In this document: in pieces, positions 7,793 through 15,983 of the stretch
Layout of the letters: each line of letters opens with the position of its first letter
Numbering within the stretch: position 1 is the first letter of the stretch
Assembly (NCBI RefSeq): GCF_900113865.1
Contig: NZ_FOQY01000046.1
Location: 1-55,339 of the forward strand
Source of the DNA: Streptosporangium canum
Lineage (GTDB): Bacteria; Actinomycetota; Actinomycetes; Streptosporangiales; Streptosporangiaceae
DNA: 55,339 nucleotides
Direction: 5' to 3'
The notes under the pieces: model-generated
Seen by the model: the letters and a program-made list of their open reading frames with translations, nothing else
Told to the model about the DNA's origin: nothing
Databases searched by the model: none
Position numbers and translations under genes: made by a program

Positions 7793-8159
7793 CGGTGCCC
7801 TCCTTTCGTCCCGGACGCATGACGATGCCTTAGCACTGTCAAGTTCGAAAGTTCATTTTGTCTGAAGGCTCTTCGGTTTGAACTGTCGGGTATTCGTCTG
7901 TTCCTGATGAGTTTCTTCCTAGAGTTCAGATGTCGGTTGCAGTTGAAGCCGTCGGTGTTCTCGTGTTGGTATCGGTGTTCAGGTTGAGTTGTCCGCCGAT
8001 GAAGCCCTGCCGACGTTCGAGGGCGCGCACACCGCCCTGACTACGGCATCGGCGCGGACTATCCGGACTACTACCGCTGATCCCAGCGATGCCGGTCCCC
8101 GCTGTCCTGGCGTAGCGTTCACCGGGGAATCGCTACGACTCAATGGCAGAATTCGGCCC
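7793..8159. other. Intergenic, AT-richer; candidate promoter/oriT region
   Basis: Between the divergent genes at 7792 and 8160, roughly 7830-7980 is markedly richer in A+T than its surroundings (for example AAGTTCGAAAGTTCATTTTG near 7841). It contains small dyads such as TTCGAA but no long inverted repeat I can defend. It is the natural place for the mobilization promoter and possibly oriT; neither is proven. Confidence 0.35.
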
Positions 8160-9086
8160 ATGCCCGCACAAGATCCGCGCATCCACCTACTGCAGGCCGG
8201 CCGGTCGCTCGCCGAATGCGAGTTCCTGCTTCGGCAGTTCGGCGGCGAACCGGCGGTCCCTGGCCTGATCGCCCAGGCTCGCCACCACTGCGACCAAGCC
8301 GAGCAGGGAATGCACGAAGACGCCGAGACTGCCGCCACCCTCGCGATCCTGCGTGCGGTGGCCTCGACCTTCGCCCTTCGGCAGGTGGTGCTGTCGAACG
8401 TGTGCTGCGATTTCGACGATGACGACGGAACGCTGCTCAACGGGTTGGGAAAGCATGACAGCAAGGGCGTGAGCCGTCCGCTCGCCGAGGAAGCCGTCCT
8501 TGCCGCACAGGCGGCCCTTGTCGCGGACCCCCACGATGCCCTCATACCGCTCTATCTGGGCCATGCCCTCACCTGGACGGGCGACCAGAACGCCGCAATC
8601 GCCGCCTACCAGGAAGCCCTACAGCGCGCACCCGACGACCATTGCGCCCGTTCCGCCCTCTCCTACCTTCATGCTCCGCCCGCTAAAGAGCCTCAGAGCG
8701 AGACGAGCCACCCCCGCCACGCCTTTGCGCTACTGCGCAGCGCCTACTGGATCAACAACAACGAATCGGAGGACGCCCTCTTCTTGTTCACCTCCATCGC
8801 CGACGTTCGCACCCACCTGGCCGCCGTCCTCGGCCCCCACACCAGCTCCCGATCCCCCTACCTGACCGGTGAAGACCTGGACGATGAGGGTGCGGAGCTG
8901 GCCCTGCACATCCACCGCCCCGGCCACTCCATTACCAAGTACGACCTGAACGCTCGTCTCCACGAGAACACCGAGACCACGTCCATCGACTGGACCGGCG
9001 TCCCAGTGGACGAGTTGCTGGAACCTCCTCTCCCACTCGGCCGCCCCCTTCGCCTCCACTCCAGAGTCTGCTTCCCCCACGACTGA
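8160..9086 (+). CDS. TPR-like hypothetical protein
   Basis: 308 residues from the ATG at 8160; a longer frame opens at 7989 and the ribosome site is poor for either. The N-terminal part is helical (LLQAGRSLAECEFLLRQFGG). One convincing tetratricopeptide pair is visible at about 165-205 (PLYLGHALTWTGDQNAAIAA, YQEALQRAPDDHCARSALSY). The C-terminal 100 residues (HAFALLRSAYWINNNESEDA and LHIHRPGHSITKYDLN) are unassigned. No signal peptide. It is divergent from the mobilization genes. The coding pattern appears to continue in another frame after the stop (see 9087-9336). Confidence 0.6.
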   Translation: MPAQDPRIHLLQAGRSLAECEFLLRQFGGEPAVPGLIAQARHHCDQAEQGMHEDAETAATLAILRAVASTFALRQVVLSNVCCDFDDDDGTLLNGLGKHDSKGVSRPLAEEAVLAAQAALVADPHDALIPLYLGHALTWTGDQNAAIAAYQEALQRAPDDHCARSALSYLHAPPAKEPQSETSHPRHAFALLRSAYWINNNESEDALFLFTSIADVRTHLAAVLGPHTSSRSPYLTGEDLDDEGAELALHIHRPGHSITKYDLNARLHENTETTSIDWTGVPVDELLEPPLPLGRPLRLHSRVCFPHD

Positions 9087-9336
9087 ACCCGGGGAAGAAA
9101 ACGGGCGGGCCGCCTTCCTGACCGCTCTTCACCAACCCGCCCCCGAACAGGCGCCCGCCGGCTGCTTTGACCGCGGAGAGTCCCTGACCGGCTCCTCCGA
9201 GGGGTTCGCCCAGCAACTCGCCTCGGCCCCCGACCTGGGACTCATCCCCGACCCGGACGCCGTCGGCGCCGTCTGGGAAGACGCTGCCGCGCCCGATGGG
9301 CCTCTCATGCGGAAGGGACATCAGATCATCAATTGA
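9087..9336 (+). pseudogene. Out-of-frame 3' extension of the TPR-like gene
   Basis: From about 9035 one forward frame, different from that of 8160-9086, stays open to a TGA at 9334-9336. It has good third-position G/C and reads AAFLTALHQPAPEQ, then GSSEGFAQQLASAPDLGLIP. It has no start of its own, so it is best read as a shifted 3' part of the preceding gene or a remnant of a neighbour. Its stop overlaps the convergent gene ending at 9329. Confidence 0.35.
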
Positions 9337-10639
9337 TCTTGTTGTCATTCTCGTGCTGATCTTCGTTGATGAGTCGGCGTGCCTGTTCGGCGTAGCGGAT
9401 GGCGGTGCTCTCCTCGATGCCGAAGACCACGGCGAGATGGAGCGCGTCCGGGCCCCGGTTGAGCGCCTCTTCCAGGACACGGTCGGCGCGTAGATCGTCG
9501 AGCCGGACCTGGTGCCGGACAAGCAGGTGTTGCTTGAGGTAGTAGGTGCTGACGGGCTTGACTCCGGCAGCGGTGAGCCGGGAGAGCAGGACGTGCGGGT
9601 TGGCGGTGTGTGGCCAGCACCGGCGACGCTCGGCGAGGTAGTCGCGCAGGGCGTCGTGGGTCAGCTCGTCGAGGGGGCGGGCGAGGCCGTCGAGGATGAT
9701 GCGCCGGTTGGGCAGGTCGATATCATCGAGGGTGAGCAGGCGGATCGCCTGAGGGCGAGCGGCATGGATCGCGGCCAGGGCGACGATCAGACGCAGCGCC
9801 GGTGTGACGGCGGCACTGGCGGCGGTTTTGAGCGTCAGTTCATCCAGCGGCAGGCGCTCGGGGTAGGGGTGGGCTCCCGGGTGAAGCTGGGTGGTGGGGT
9901 TAGTGAAGATCCGCCGATGCTTGGTGGCGAAGCGGAACAGCGACTTCAGCGCGGTGACGGCGTTGCTGAGGCGGCTCCCGCGCAGCGCCTCGACGGCGGC
10001 GTGGACGTCCTTGCGCGTGACCTCGCGTAGGTGTCTGCGGGTGGGAGCCCAGCTCTCCAGGATCGGCTGGACGGCTCCCAGGGAGACGTACAAGGTGGTG
10101 TCCGAGCGCGGGCGGGTGCGGGCGTCTCCAGCGTGCAGCCAGCTCAGCCAGTCGCGGACGTCGGTCTGGAAGCCTGTGGGCAGCGTGCTGGTGCGCCGGT
10201 CGATCCAAGCCAAGATCGCTTTGGGACGCTGCTCATGGAGTAAGCCGAGCTCGGCGAGGATCTCGGCGGTCTGCTTGATGCTGCGGCCCCGGCCGCGCGG
10301 CAGGTCGAGCTGGGCGTAGGTGACCGGTTCGTCAGCGGGATGTTCGGCCAGCAGCAGGACCAGGGTTCGTTCGACGGCGGCGAGGACATCGCGCGACCAG
10401 CCGCGTTCCTCGCGCACCTGCGCAGCTCGCTGACGTGCCTGGGCGAGCACAGGGTTGTCAGGCGCGAGACGCGTTCGGGTGCGAGGTTGCCGGGGCGAGC
10501 TCTGCCCGGAGGAGACGCGGTCGCGATGGGCGCGCTTGCGGCATGCCGGGCCGCAGTAGACCGGGCGGCGGCCGACGCCTGTGTAAGCGACAGGCTGACC
10601 GCAGCTCGGGCATGGGGCCGGCGCGTCGGCGCCACTCAC
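9329..10639 (-). CDS. Zinc-finger tyrosine-recombinase-like protein
   Basis: 436 residues. An N-terminal four-Cys finger (PCPSCGQPVAYTGVGRRP, VYCGPACRKRAHRDR) is followed by a helical region, a core-binding-like domain (RSDTTLYVSLGAVQPILESW to RFATKHRRIFTNPT) and a C-terminal recombinase-like domain. Expected catalytic positions are partly lost: Arg in HAARPQAIRLL is present, the HxxR box is replaced by LRADRVLEEA, the second His is missing (AVVFGIEESTA), and a Tyr remains in IRYAEQARRL. It may bind DNA without normal strand exchange. In actinobacteria such genes commonly follow a small HTH_26 regulator, as the fragment at 10636-10881 does here (overlapping ends). Confidence 0.7.
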   Translation of the reverse strand: MSGADAPAPCPSCGQPVAYTGVGRRPVYCGPACRKRAHRDRVSSGQSSPRQPRTRTRLAPDNPVLAQARQRAAQVREERGWSRDVLAAVERTLVLLLAEHPADEPVTYAQLDLPRGRGRSIKQTAEILAELGLLHEQRPKAILAWIDRRTSTLPTGFQTDVRDWLSWLHAGDARTRPRSDTTLYVSLGAVQPILESWAPTRRHLREVTRKDVHAAVEALRGSRLSNAVTALKSLFRFATKHRRIFTNPTTQLHPGAHPYPERLPLDELTLKTAASAAVTPALRLIVALAAIHAARPQAIRLLTLDDIDLPNRRIILDGLARPLDELTHDALRDYLAERRRCWPHTANPHVLLSRLTAAGVKPVSTYYLKQHLLVRHQVRLDDLRADRVLEEALNRGPDALHLAVVFGIEESTAIRYAEQARRLINEDQHENDNKIN

Positions 10640-10881
10640 CGAGGCGGCAGCGAGCGGCCAGGGCGCGGCCGTGGGGTGACGGCAGGGCCGGCGGCCGTCC
10701 GGCCGTCGGCGCTGGCTGCCTGGTCCTGGTCGTGCTGGACGGGTTGCGGCACGCTCTCGGGCTCGCGGAGCAGCAGCTCGCCCACCTCGCAGCCGAGCGT
10801 CGCGCAGATCACTTCCAGCTCATCGAGCTTGATGCTGGCCGGATGTCCGGACCACAGGCCCGACATCTTGCCCGCGCTGAC
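10636..10881 (-). pseudogene. HTH_26 (Cro/C1-type) regulator, 3' fragment
   Basis: 81 residues of the C-terminal part of a small XRE/HTH_26 regulator: SAGKMSGLWSGHPASIKLDE, then LEVICATLGCEVGELLLREP and a proline-rich tail. The N-terminal helix and start codon are absent. Upstream DNA switches directly to the trypsin-like gene in another frame, with the junction near 10882. Intact relatives, as I remember them, begin with about 30 more residues. The stop overlaps the start of the recombinase-like gene by four bases, the usual arrangement of this pair. Confidence 0.75.
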
Positions 10882-11710
10882 CGCCGACGGCGTGCACCAG
10901 GCACGCGCCGAACCCCGGCCACTCCACCCAGGAGTGCAGGCGGGTGAGGATCTCCTCGCGACCGTGGAAAGGCACCACCTGCCGATGCGATTGCAGCAGC
11001 GCCGCCGGAGACGCCGCCTGCACACCCGTAGGCTCGGCGGGCTCGGCCAGGTGCTGGTACTCGATCGGCTCCAGCACCTCATCGGCCCGGCCGGTGTGCT
11101 CAGCCAGCACCCGCCGGAAAGCCGGGTCGGCGAACAGCACATAGGCCGGCACCGCCTCCAGCCGGGCATGCGCCAGGCGCGCCGGATCGGCGGTGATCAC
11201 CCCGGCCAGCAGGTCGCCGCATGTCAGCGCGGCCCCGGACATGCCCTCCCACGGCGAGGAACCATCCGCGCTCGTCTCGGGCGGGTGGCCGTCCAGGGTC
11301 ATCACATACCGGTCGCCGACGTAGCGGTCGCCCGGGTTCAGTGTCCCGGCGGGCTGCCACAGCTCCGCCGCCCGGTCCTCGCGCTGGGCGAAGGCGGGCA
11401 GGCCCCAGCTCTCGCACCGGATCCCCGGCCGGTAGGTGATGGTGCGGCCCCACCGCACCGCCCCGCCCTCGGGCGGCTCCCACGCCGGATCGTCGACGGC
11501 CACCAGCGCGGCGTCGTCGCGGCCGCCGGGCATACCGGCCCACACCACCGCGCCGCCGTACGTCCCGGCCCGGCCAGGGTGGAAGATCCGTACGGCGGCG
11601 CCGACCGGGCCGGTCACGTGCGCGGACGTCAGCACCAGACGCGGCGCGACCACATACCCCGCCCCCCGCCCACCGGGGCGGGTGACGCCGACGACCCGCC
11701 GCACCTGCAT
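10882..11710 (-). pseudogene. Trypsin-like conflict-system protein, truncated at the P-loop
   Basis: About 276 residues remain of an effector-type trypsin fused to a STAND/NTPase. The chymotrypsin-fold triad is visible: His in LVLTSAHVTG, Asp in GGRDDAALVAVDD and Ser in WEGMSGAALTCG. A linker follows, then FHGREEILTRLHSW and CLVHAVGG, which should open an ATPase P-loop (GGxGKT) but breaks off. The frame then runs out of phase into the HTH fragment and stops at 10820. The ATPase and repeat domains are gone. Start ATG at 11710. Its partner is the Trypco2 gene immediately upstream. Confidence 0.8.
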
Positions 11711-11779
11711 GCCCTTCCGCCTTCCTACTGTCGGCTGTGCGTTGTGGTGCTGCCGTACCGGCCGGCCCGCCGCCCGATG

Positions 11780-12112
11780 TCAACGGCCGAGATGTCCCGT
11801 CACCTCGCCCGGCTCGTCACCGGGCCCGGACCCGCCCCTGATGAGCAGGTCGGCGCCGTCGCGGTGCTTGGGTGTGAGGGTGACCTTGACCTTGTGCGTA
11901 CGACCGCGGGCGACGCCCGTCTCGGCGTCGGCGGTGATCACCCACGCCTTGAACCCGCCCTTGGCCTTGGCGTCCACCTTCAACTCCACGGTGAACTCCA
12001 GCTCGATCGGCCCCACGGTGAAGGCGATCTGGCTGCCCGCCCCGCGCACCGCCGCCGCCAGCAGCTCGTCCCGGACCGCCTCGACCGTGTCCGCCAGCTC
12101 GATCTCCACCAC
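11780..12112 (-). CDS. Trypco2-domain protein
   Basis: 110 residues matching the trypsin-co-occurring domain 2 family: MVEIELADTVEAVRDELLAA, then FTVGPIELEFTVELKVDAKA, FKAWVITADAETG and THKVKVTLTPKHR. These small proteins accompany trypsin-like proteases in NTP-dependent conflict (suspected anti-phage) cassettes and may be sensors, substrates or inhibitors. It ends 69 bp before the protease remnant and would be the first gene of that operon. The domain itself looks intact, with a Gly-rich tail of about 20 residues. Confidence 0.85.
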   Translation of the reverse strand: MVEIELADTVEAVRDELLAAAVRGAGSQIAFTVGPIELEFTVELKVDAKAKGGFKAWVITADAETGVARGRTHKVKVTLTPKHRDGADLLIRGGSGPGDEPGEVTGHLGR

Positions 12113-12578
12113 GCCTCCTCAACCCCGTGCCTGCCCGCGCCGCTCCTGCGCCGGCACGGCATCGGGGTGCATCCCGTGATCACTCACCGTAAAACGGGCG
12201 ATGCGCCGACGTCGATGGTTTTCGCGGATCATCACCGATCCACCGTCAGACCCGCTCCGGACGGGTACGGACCCTTTCCCGATCACTGTCGGCGTGCAGG
12301 TCAGACAGAGCGGGCCGCGACATCGACGCCCCGAGCCGCCGCCCGCCGACCCACGCCGTGTCGGGGAGGTTCAGGCGGCGATCGGCAGGTCGGCGCGGGC
12401 CTGGTCCAGGTCGCTGTTCCAGATCCGCAGCCGGTGCGGGGGCGGCACCTGGCCACCTTCGGCATCTACGCCCGGCTTCGCATGGACACCAGGCAGAATG
12501 TCAACTATGTCCGACCTGCCTGATAACGATCATGTAGCGTCCGGTCGGATGTGGGCCGCGGGCGGCTGGAATGGGGGC
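12113..12578. other. Intergenic with a possible 3' gene fragment
   Basis: No complete gene. On the minus strand a short frame ends with a stop at 12371-12373 and reads PPPHRLRIWNSDLDQARADL from about 12440 down. It has good coding composition but no start, so it may be the 3' end of a lost gene. The rest holds the Trypco2 upstream region and the start region of the pentapeptide gene. Confidence 0.35.
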
Positions 12579-13387
12579 ATGCCGTTACTGCCGCGCCGTC
12601 CTTCCTCCCGAGCTGATGTGCCGGTTGTTGCGGTGGGAGTGGTAGTGCCGCCGCAGTTGCGTACTCCCCGGCCGGCGGCGTGGTGGATCGTGCCGGTCAC
12701 GCTGCTGGTGGGCGGGGTGACCGGTGGGCTGGCCTGGCTACTGCTGGCGGCCGGGTGGAGCGCGGCCGAGGCCACCGCCCGTCAGGGCGCGATCCAGACC
12801 GCGCTGGCGGCCGGCGCCGGGGTCGGCGCGGCGGTCACGCTGATGCTGGCCTTCCGCCGGCAGCGTCACCAGGAGCACGCCGCGCACGTCACCGCCTACC
12901 TCGCCGAGCGCAACGCCGCACTGGCCGAACAGGTGGCCGACAACACCAAGCACGACGCCACCGAGCGCCGGGTGACCGACCTGTACACCAAGGCCGTCGA
13001 GCAGCTTGGCCACGGCAAGGCCGCTGTCCGCTTAGAAGGACGCCGAAGGCGAACGTCAGGTCCGCCTCACCGCCCAACGCATCCTCACCGACCATCTCGC
13101 GACGACCGCCCCGCAAACCAGCGCTCTACCCTCCCGGCCGCACCGACCTTCTGGGAAGGGGTGCGCCTGGACCTGACCGGCGCCCCCCTCATCGACTTCG
13201 ACCTGACCGACGGCCATGTAACCGACGCCCGGTTCGATGGGGCGACCTTCACTGGGACCGCCCGGTTCGATGGGGCGACCTTCACCGGGAACACCTGGTT
13301 CGGTGGGGCGACCTTCGCCAAAGGCGCCTGGTTCGAGAAGGTGACCTTCACCGAGCACGCCGGGTTCGCCCGGGCGGCCTTGCCAAC
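12579..13387 (+). pseudogene. Membrane pentapeptide-repeat protein, deleted and frameshifted
   Basis: The N terminus has two membrane segments (WWIVPVTLLVGGVTGGLAWL and AIQTALAAGAGVGAAVTLML) followed by a coiled region ending AVEQLGHGKAAVRL. Intact relatives continue with about 35-40 residues that are missing here. The DNA resumes in another frame with GERQVRLTAQRILTDHL, then returns to the first frame for TFWEGVRLDLTGAPLIDFDL and the repeats ARFDGATFTGTARFDGATFT. Near 13380 the repeats stop and Tn3 transposase sequence begins on the other strand. So there is an internal deletion, two frame changes and a lost 3' end. The start is ATG 12579 behind GGGGG, or ATG 12549. Confidence 0.7.
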
Positions 13388-14220
13388 CGGCGGCCGTCGC
13401 CATGACGGCGCAGCGCCGAGGCGTCCGCGCGCATCCCGTACTTGGCCAGCTCACCCAACCGGCGCTACGGCACCAACGTTTCGGCACCCAGCTCCGCCAG
13501 CTCCAGGCCGTCGATCTCGCGCACCTGGTCCAAGGCCTTGATGATCGTCGGTCCGGACGCCCGCGGCGTCACGCCCTTGCGCCACCGCTCCAGGTCCGAC
13601 ACCCGCGACCCCGGCGGCACCTCCAACAGCTGGTCCAGGACGTAGCGCTGCCCGACCGTCAGCAGCCCCTCCAGCACACCCCACAACCGCTTGGTCGTGT
13701 CATCGCGAACTCGCGCGACCCGCCGCGCCAGCACCGTCACCCCCGGCAGCAGCACCTTGCGCTCCCGCAACCACCCCACTCCGTCAGTGAAGATCGCCTT
13801 CGGGCCGTCGCCCGACGTCCACGACCGCGCCGCCACCCACGCCGCGAACTCCCCGTCGACGTCGGTGAAGTCCTTCCACCCATACGCCCGCCGGATGTCT
13901 CGCTGGTGATCGAACGGCGTCTCCCGCCGCTCGGTGTACCGCTTCACCTGCGAGGCGTCCTCGACACCCAGCTGCTCGGCCACGAACTCCAGCACCGCAC
14001 CCGGCACGTCCAGAGGGTCCTCCAGGAACGTCCCCAGCCAGCGCACCGTCACCAGCTGAAGAGCGAACCCCAGCCGCATGTGCTCGCCGCGCCGCTGCCC
14101 TATCAGCGCCCGATCCTCATCATCGAGGAAGAACACCCGCTCCAGATCAGCCTGCGCCGGCGGCCCCGTGAACCGCCCGTACGCAGCCGCTTCATCATCA
14201 GTCAAGAACTCCACAGGCAT
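13388..14220 (-). pseudogene. Tn3-family transposase, N-terminal remnant
   Basis: From ATG 14220 (MPVEFLTDDEAAAYGRF) the frame encodes about 250 residues of the Tn3 transposase N-terminal domain (DUF4158): HMRLGFALQLVTVRWLGTFL, then PFDHQRDIRRAYGWKDFTD and RVSDLERWRKGVT. A TAG stops it at about 13465 after GAETLVP, yet the same frame continues with homologous RRLGELAKYGMRADASALRR to about 13388. There it is cut and joined to the pentapeptide gene. Full transposases are near 1000 residues, so three quarters, including the DDE domain, are gone. Confidence 0.8.
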
Positions 14221-14310
14221 AACCCGCAAAGTAAGACCAACCAGCAGACCGACCACCCAGAGCGATCAAACCGTTACAAGATCCCTGCCCGGCCGACGCC
14301 ACCCGCATCC

Positions 14311-14349
14311 GAACCACCAGTGGCGGTAACGCGCGCGCCGATACCCCCC
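14311..14349 (-). repeat. Candidate Tn3-type terminal inverted repeat
   Basis: Read on the minus strand from 14349 inward, the sequence begins GGGGG TATCGGCGCGCG and runs about 38 bp to GGTTC, about 90 bp upstream of the transposase remnant. That is the expected place and start for a Tn3 end. A related segment lies just outside (14353-14369), so the end may be duplicated or nested. The partner end was not found. Confidence 0.35.
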
Positions 14350-14511
14350 TAACGCCACTGACGGTTCGGTTGCTGCTCAACCCCCGCTACAAAGGCGATC
14401 TTGACGACGATTCGGTGACGAGGGCTGTTTGCCCTGGAGGGGCGTTGGTGGGACTGCGATCAATGAGGCCCAGATGCTGGACCTGGGCGATGTGCGGCTG
14501 GGATCCCGGGG

Positions 14512-14862
14512 TTACCACTTCTTCCACTCGTTTTTCTCATAGCACTTGTGCAGCCACCACGTGAGCTTTGGCATGCCCGTCCAGCCCAGGTAGGGCCCGT
14601 GCCCTAGCACGCATCGCGCCTTCTTGAGCCCCTCCGGGGTCCAGCTCCTGCCGCTGGTGCACTGGGGGATGAACTTCTTCACGATCGGCTTATTGCACAA
14701 CCACTTGATGTTGGGGGTCGGCGGCCTGCTCATGGACCCGGCGGCGCTGGAAGTCGCCGCGGGGGTCAGGGCCTGGGTTGCCGCTTGCGCCGTCCCGCCC
14801 GCGAGCACCAGGGCGAACGTACCCGCCGCGACTGCGGTGCCGAACTTTGCGATGGCCTTCAT
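14512..14862 (-). CDS. Small secreted Cys/Trp-rich protein
   Basis: 116 residues starting at ATG 14862 behind AAGGAGATG. A classical signal peptide is clear (MKAIAKFGTAVAAGTFALVL, then AGGTAQA; cleavage near residue 27). A Ser/Thr/Pro/Ala linker of about 20 residues leads to a basic, aromatic C-terminal module of about 65 residues. This holds four cysteines (WLCNK, PQCTS, ARCVL, HKCYEK) and many Trp/Lys/Gly (GPYLGWTGMPKLTWWLHK). Even Cys number after export suggests two disulfides. No family is recognised; an extracellular binding or antimicrobial role is a guess. It lies in the accessory island next to the Tn3 remnant. Confidence 0.75.
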   Translation of the reverse strand: MKAIAKFGTAVAAGTFALVLAGGTAQAATQALTPAATSSAAGSMSRPPTPNIKWLCNKPIVKKFIPQCTSGRSWTPEGLKKARCVLGHGPYLGWTGMPKLTWWLHKCYEKNEWKKW

Positions 14863-14940
14863 GTCATCTCCTTCGCTCATGAGTCGCTGTAGGAGTGAAG
14901 CTAGGCCGGGCCTTGTTGAGGTTGTGTTGAGGATCCGTGA

Positions 14941-15261
14941 AGCGGTCTCCCTTGCTCTGGGCTGCTCAAGCGACCGGCCGCCGCCCGCAACGGCGGCATC
15001 CTCGACCTGGACGTCCGGGACGAGCGCGTCCAGCAGATCGTGCTTGGCACGCCCGGCGCCGCCGAGCTGGTCGATAACCTGGTGGCGTACGCGATGCTGC
15101 CGGCAGGCCCGCGCTCCATCGCCATCGGATGCGCCTCCGTAGTCCGGAAAAGGGCGCCCGCCGTCGCCGAACTTCTGGCCCGTCGCGTCCGCCAGCTCGG
15201 CCGCCTGGTCGACGTCGACCATCGCCACGTCCACCTGCCCCGGGTCGTCGCCTCCGCCTGA
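14941..15261 (+). pseudogene. 3' gene fragment, unknown family
   Basis: This forward frame is open from a TGA (14938-14940) to the stop at 15259-15261 with strong G/C third positions, but has no start codon in its first half. It reads LKRPAAARNGGILDLDVRDE, RVQQIVLGTPGAAELVDNLV and APAVAELLARRVRQLGRLV. A terminator-like stem follows the stop by four bases, supporting a real transcript end on this strand. It is probably the last third of a gene whose 5' part was lost. The family is not recognised. Confidence 0.45.
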
Positions 15262-15265
15262 GATG

Positions 15266-15302
15266 CGTACGGCCCGCACCCGAGACGGGAACGGGCCGTA
15301 CG
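15266..15302 (+). terminator. Terminator-like hairpin
   Basis: Perfect 11-bp arms CGTACGGCCCG (15266-15276) and CGGGCCGTACG (15292-15302) with a 15-nt loop, starting four bases after the stop at 15261. No U tract follows, as is usual in high-GC actinobacteria. Confidence 0.55.
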
Positions 15303-15493
15303 GCTGGGCGGGTCAGCCGTGGATCGGGCAACCCTCCGGGCACGCGCACCCCTTGTGCCCAGGGCGTGGGGGTGGGTCGGCGCCGTGGGGCTGGTGGCCG
15401 GCGGCGGTGAAGTTGTTGTTCCGTAAAACTCCGCCCAAAAACTCCGCCTAAATCGATACGCTCCGATAACCGGACCAGGCGGAGGTTTAGAGC

Positions 15494-15754
15494 ATGGCGA
15501 AATGCAACGGTTGCAAAAAAGAAGTCTCAGAGGGAAAGCTCTGCTCGTTGTGCATAGCGAAGATGATCAGCTACCACGACGGGGACTACAACGACGAAAA
15601 CGACCCCGCCGTGCGGCTCTACCACGAGACCGCCGCCAAAATGAACTCGCCGAAGCCCTCCTCGGACGGGTGCGCTCTCGTCTTGTTCGCCATCATGTCC
15701 CTTTCCGCCATCCTCGCGGCCGCGGGGATAGGTATAGGGAACTTCATCAGTTAA
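15494..15754 (+). CDS. Small membrane protein with zinc-ribbon-like Cys pairs
   Basis: 86 residues starting at ATG 15494 with GGCGGAGG about 8 bases upstream. The N terminus has two Cys pairs (MAKCNGCKKEVSEGKLCSLC), a likely zinc knuckle. An acidic stretch (DGDYNDENDP) follows, and the C terminus has one hydrophobic segment (LVLFAIMSLSAILAAAGIGI) that could be a tail anchor. Its codon use is less GC-rich than its neighbours, as expected for an acquired gene. AAACTCCGCCT and AGGCGGAGGTTT near 15440-15490 form inverted arms around its promoter/RBS region. The miniature element starts 15 bp after the stop. Function unknown. Confidence 0.65.
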   Translation: MAKCNGCKKEVSEGKLCSLCIAKMISYHDGDYNDENDPAVRLYHETAAKMNSPKPSSDGCALVLFAIMSLSAILAAAGIGIGNFIS

Positions 15755-15769
15755 GCCGGCCAGAGAGAT

Positions 15770-15966
15770 GGGGTCTCGGTAGTAATCGCGGAAAATCCAA
15801 CGGATATCGCTGACCAGCGTCGACGTGGAGCGCCCGGGTCAGGCCAGCGGCATCCTCGGCCCGGCCCACTGCCCCCACCAACCGGCACGCCAGCCTGCGG
15901 TGCCCTCACGTCAGAGCAGGTCAGAGGCATATCCGTTGGATTTTCCGCGATTACTACCGAGACCCC
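15770..15966 (+). mobile_element. Miniature inverted-repeat element, full copy B
   Basis: A 197-bp element with perfect 38-bp terminal inverted repeats (15770-15807 and 15929-15966), outer bases GGGGTCTCGG / CCGAGACCCC and inner bases ACGGATAT. The interior matches copy A in blocks (GTCGACGTGGAGC; CCACCAACCGGCAC; TCAGAGCAGG) but has diverged elsewhere. Flanks GAGAT and TACTT show no direct duplication. It lies between a small intact gene and a 5'-truncated hydrolase, and a frame crosses its right end into the hydrolase. Confidence 0.9.
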
Positions 15967-15983
15967 TACTTGTACTGCGGCTG

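Noticed and set aside
10340..12523. Long forward reading frame of over 700 codons
   Set aside because: It is antisense to the recombinase-like, trypsin and Trypco2 genes, with Arg/Pro/His-rich translation typical of GC-rich shadow frames.
15765..15971. Target-site duplication around element copy B
   Set aside because: The five bases on each side (GAGAT, TACTT) do not match, nor do those of copy A.
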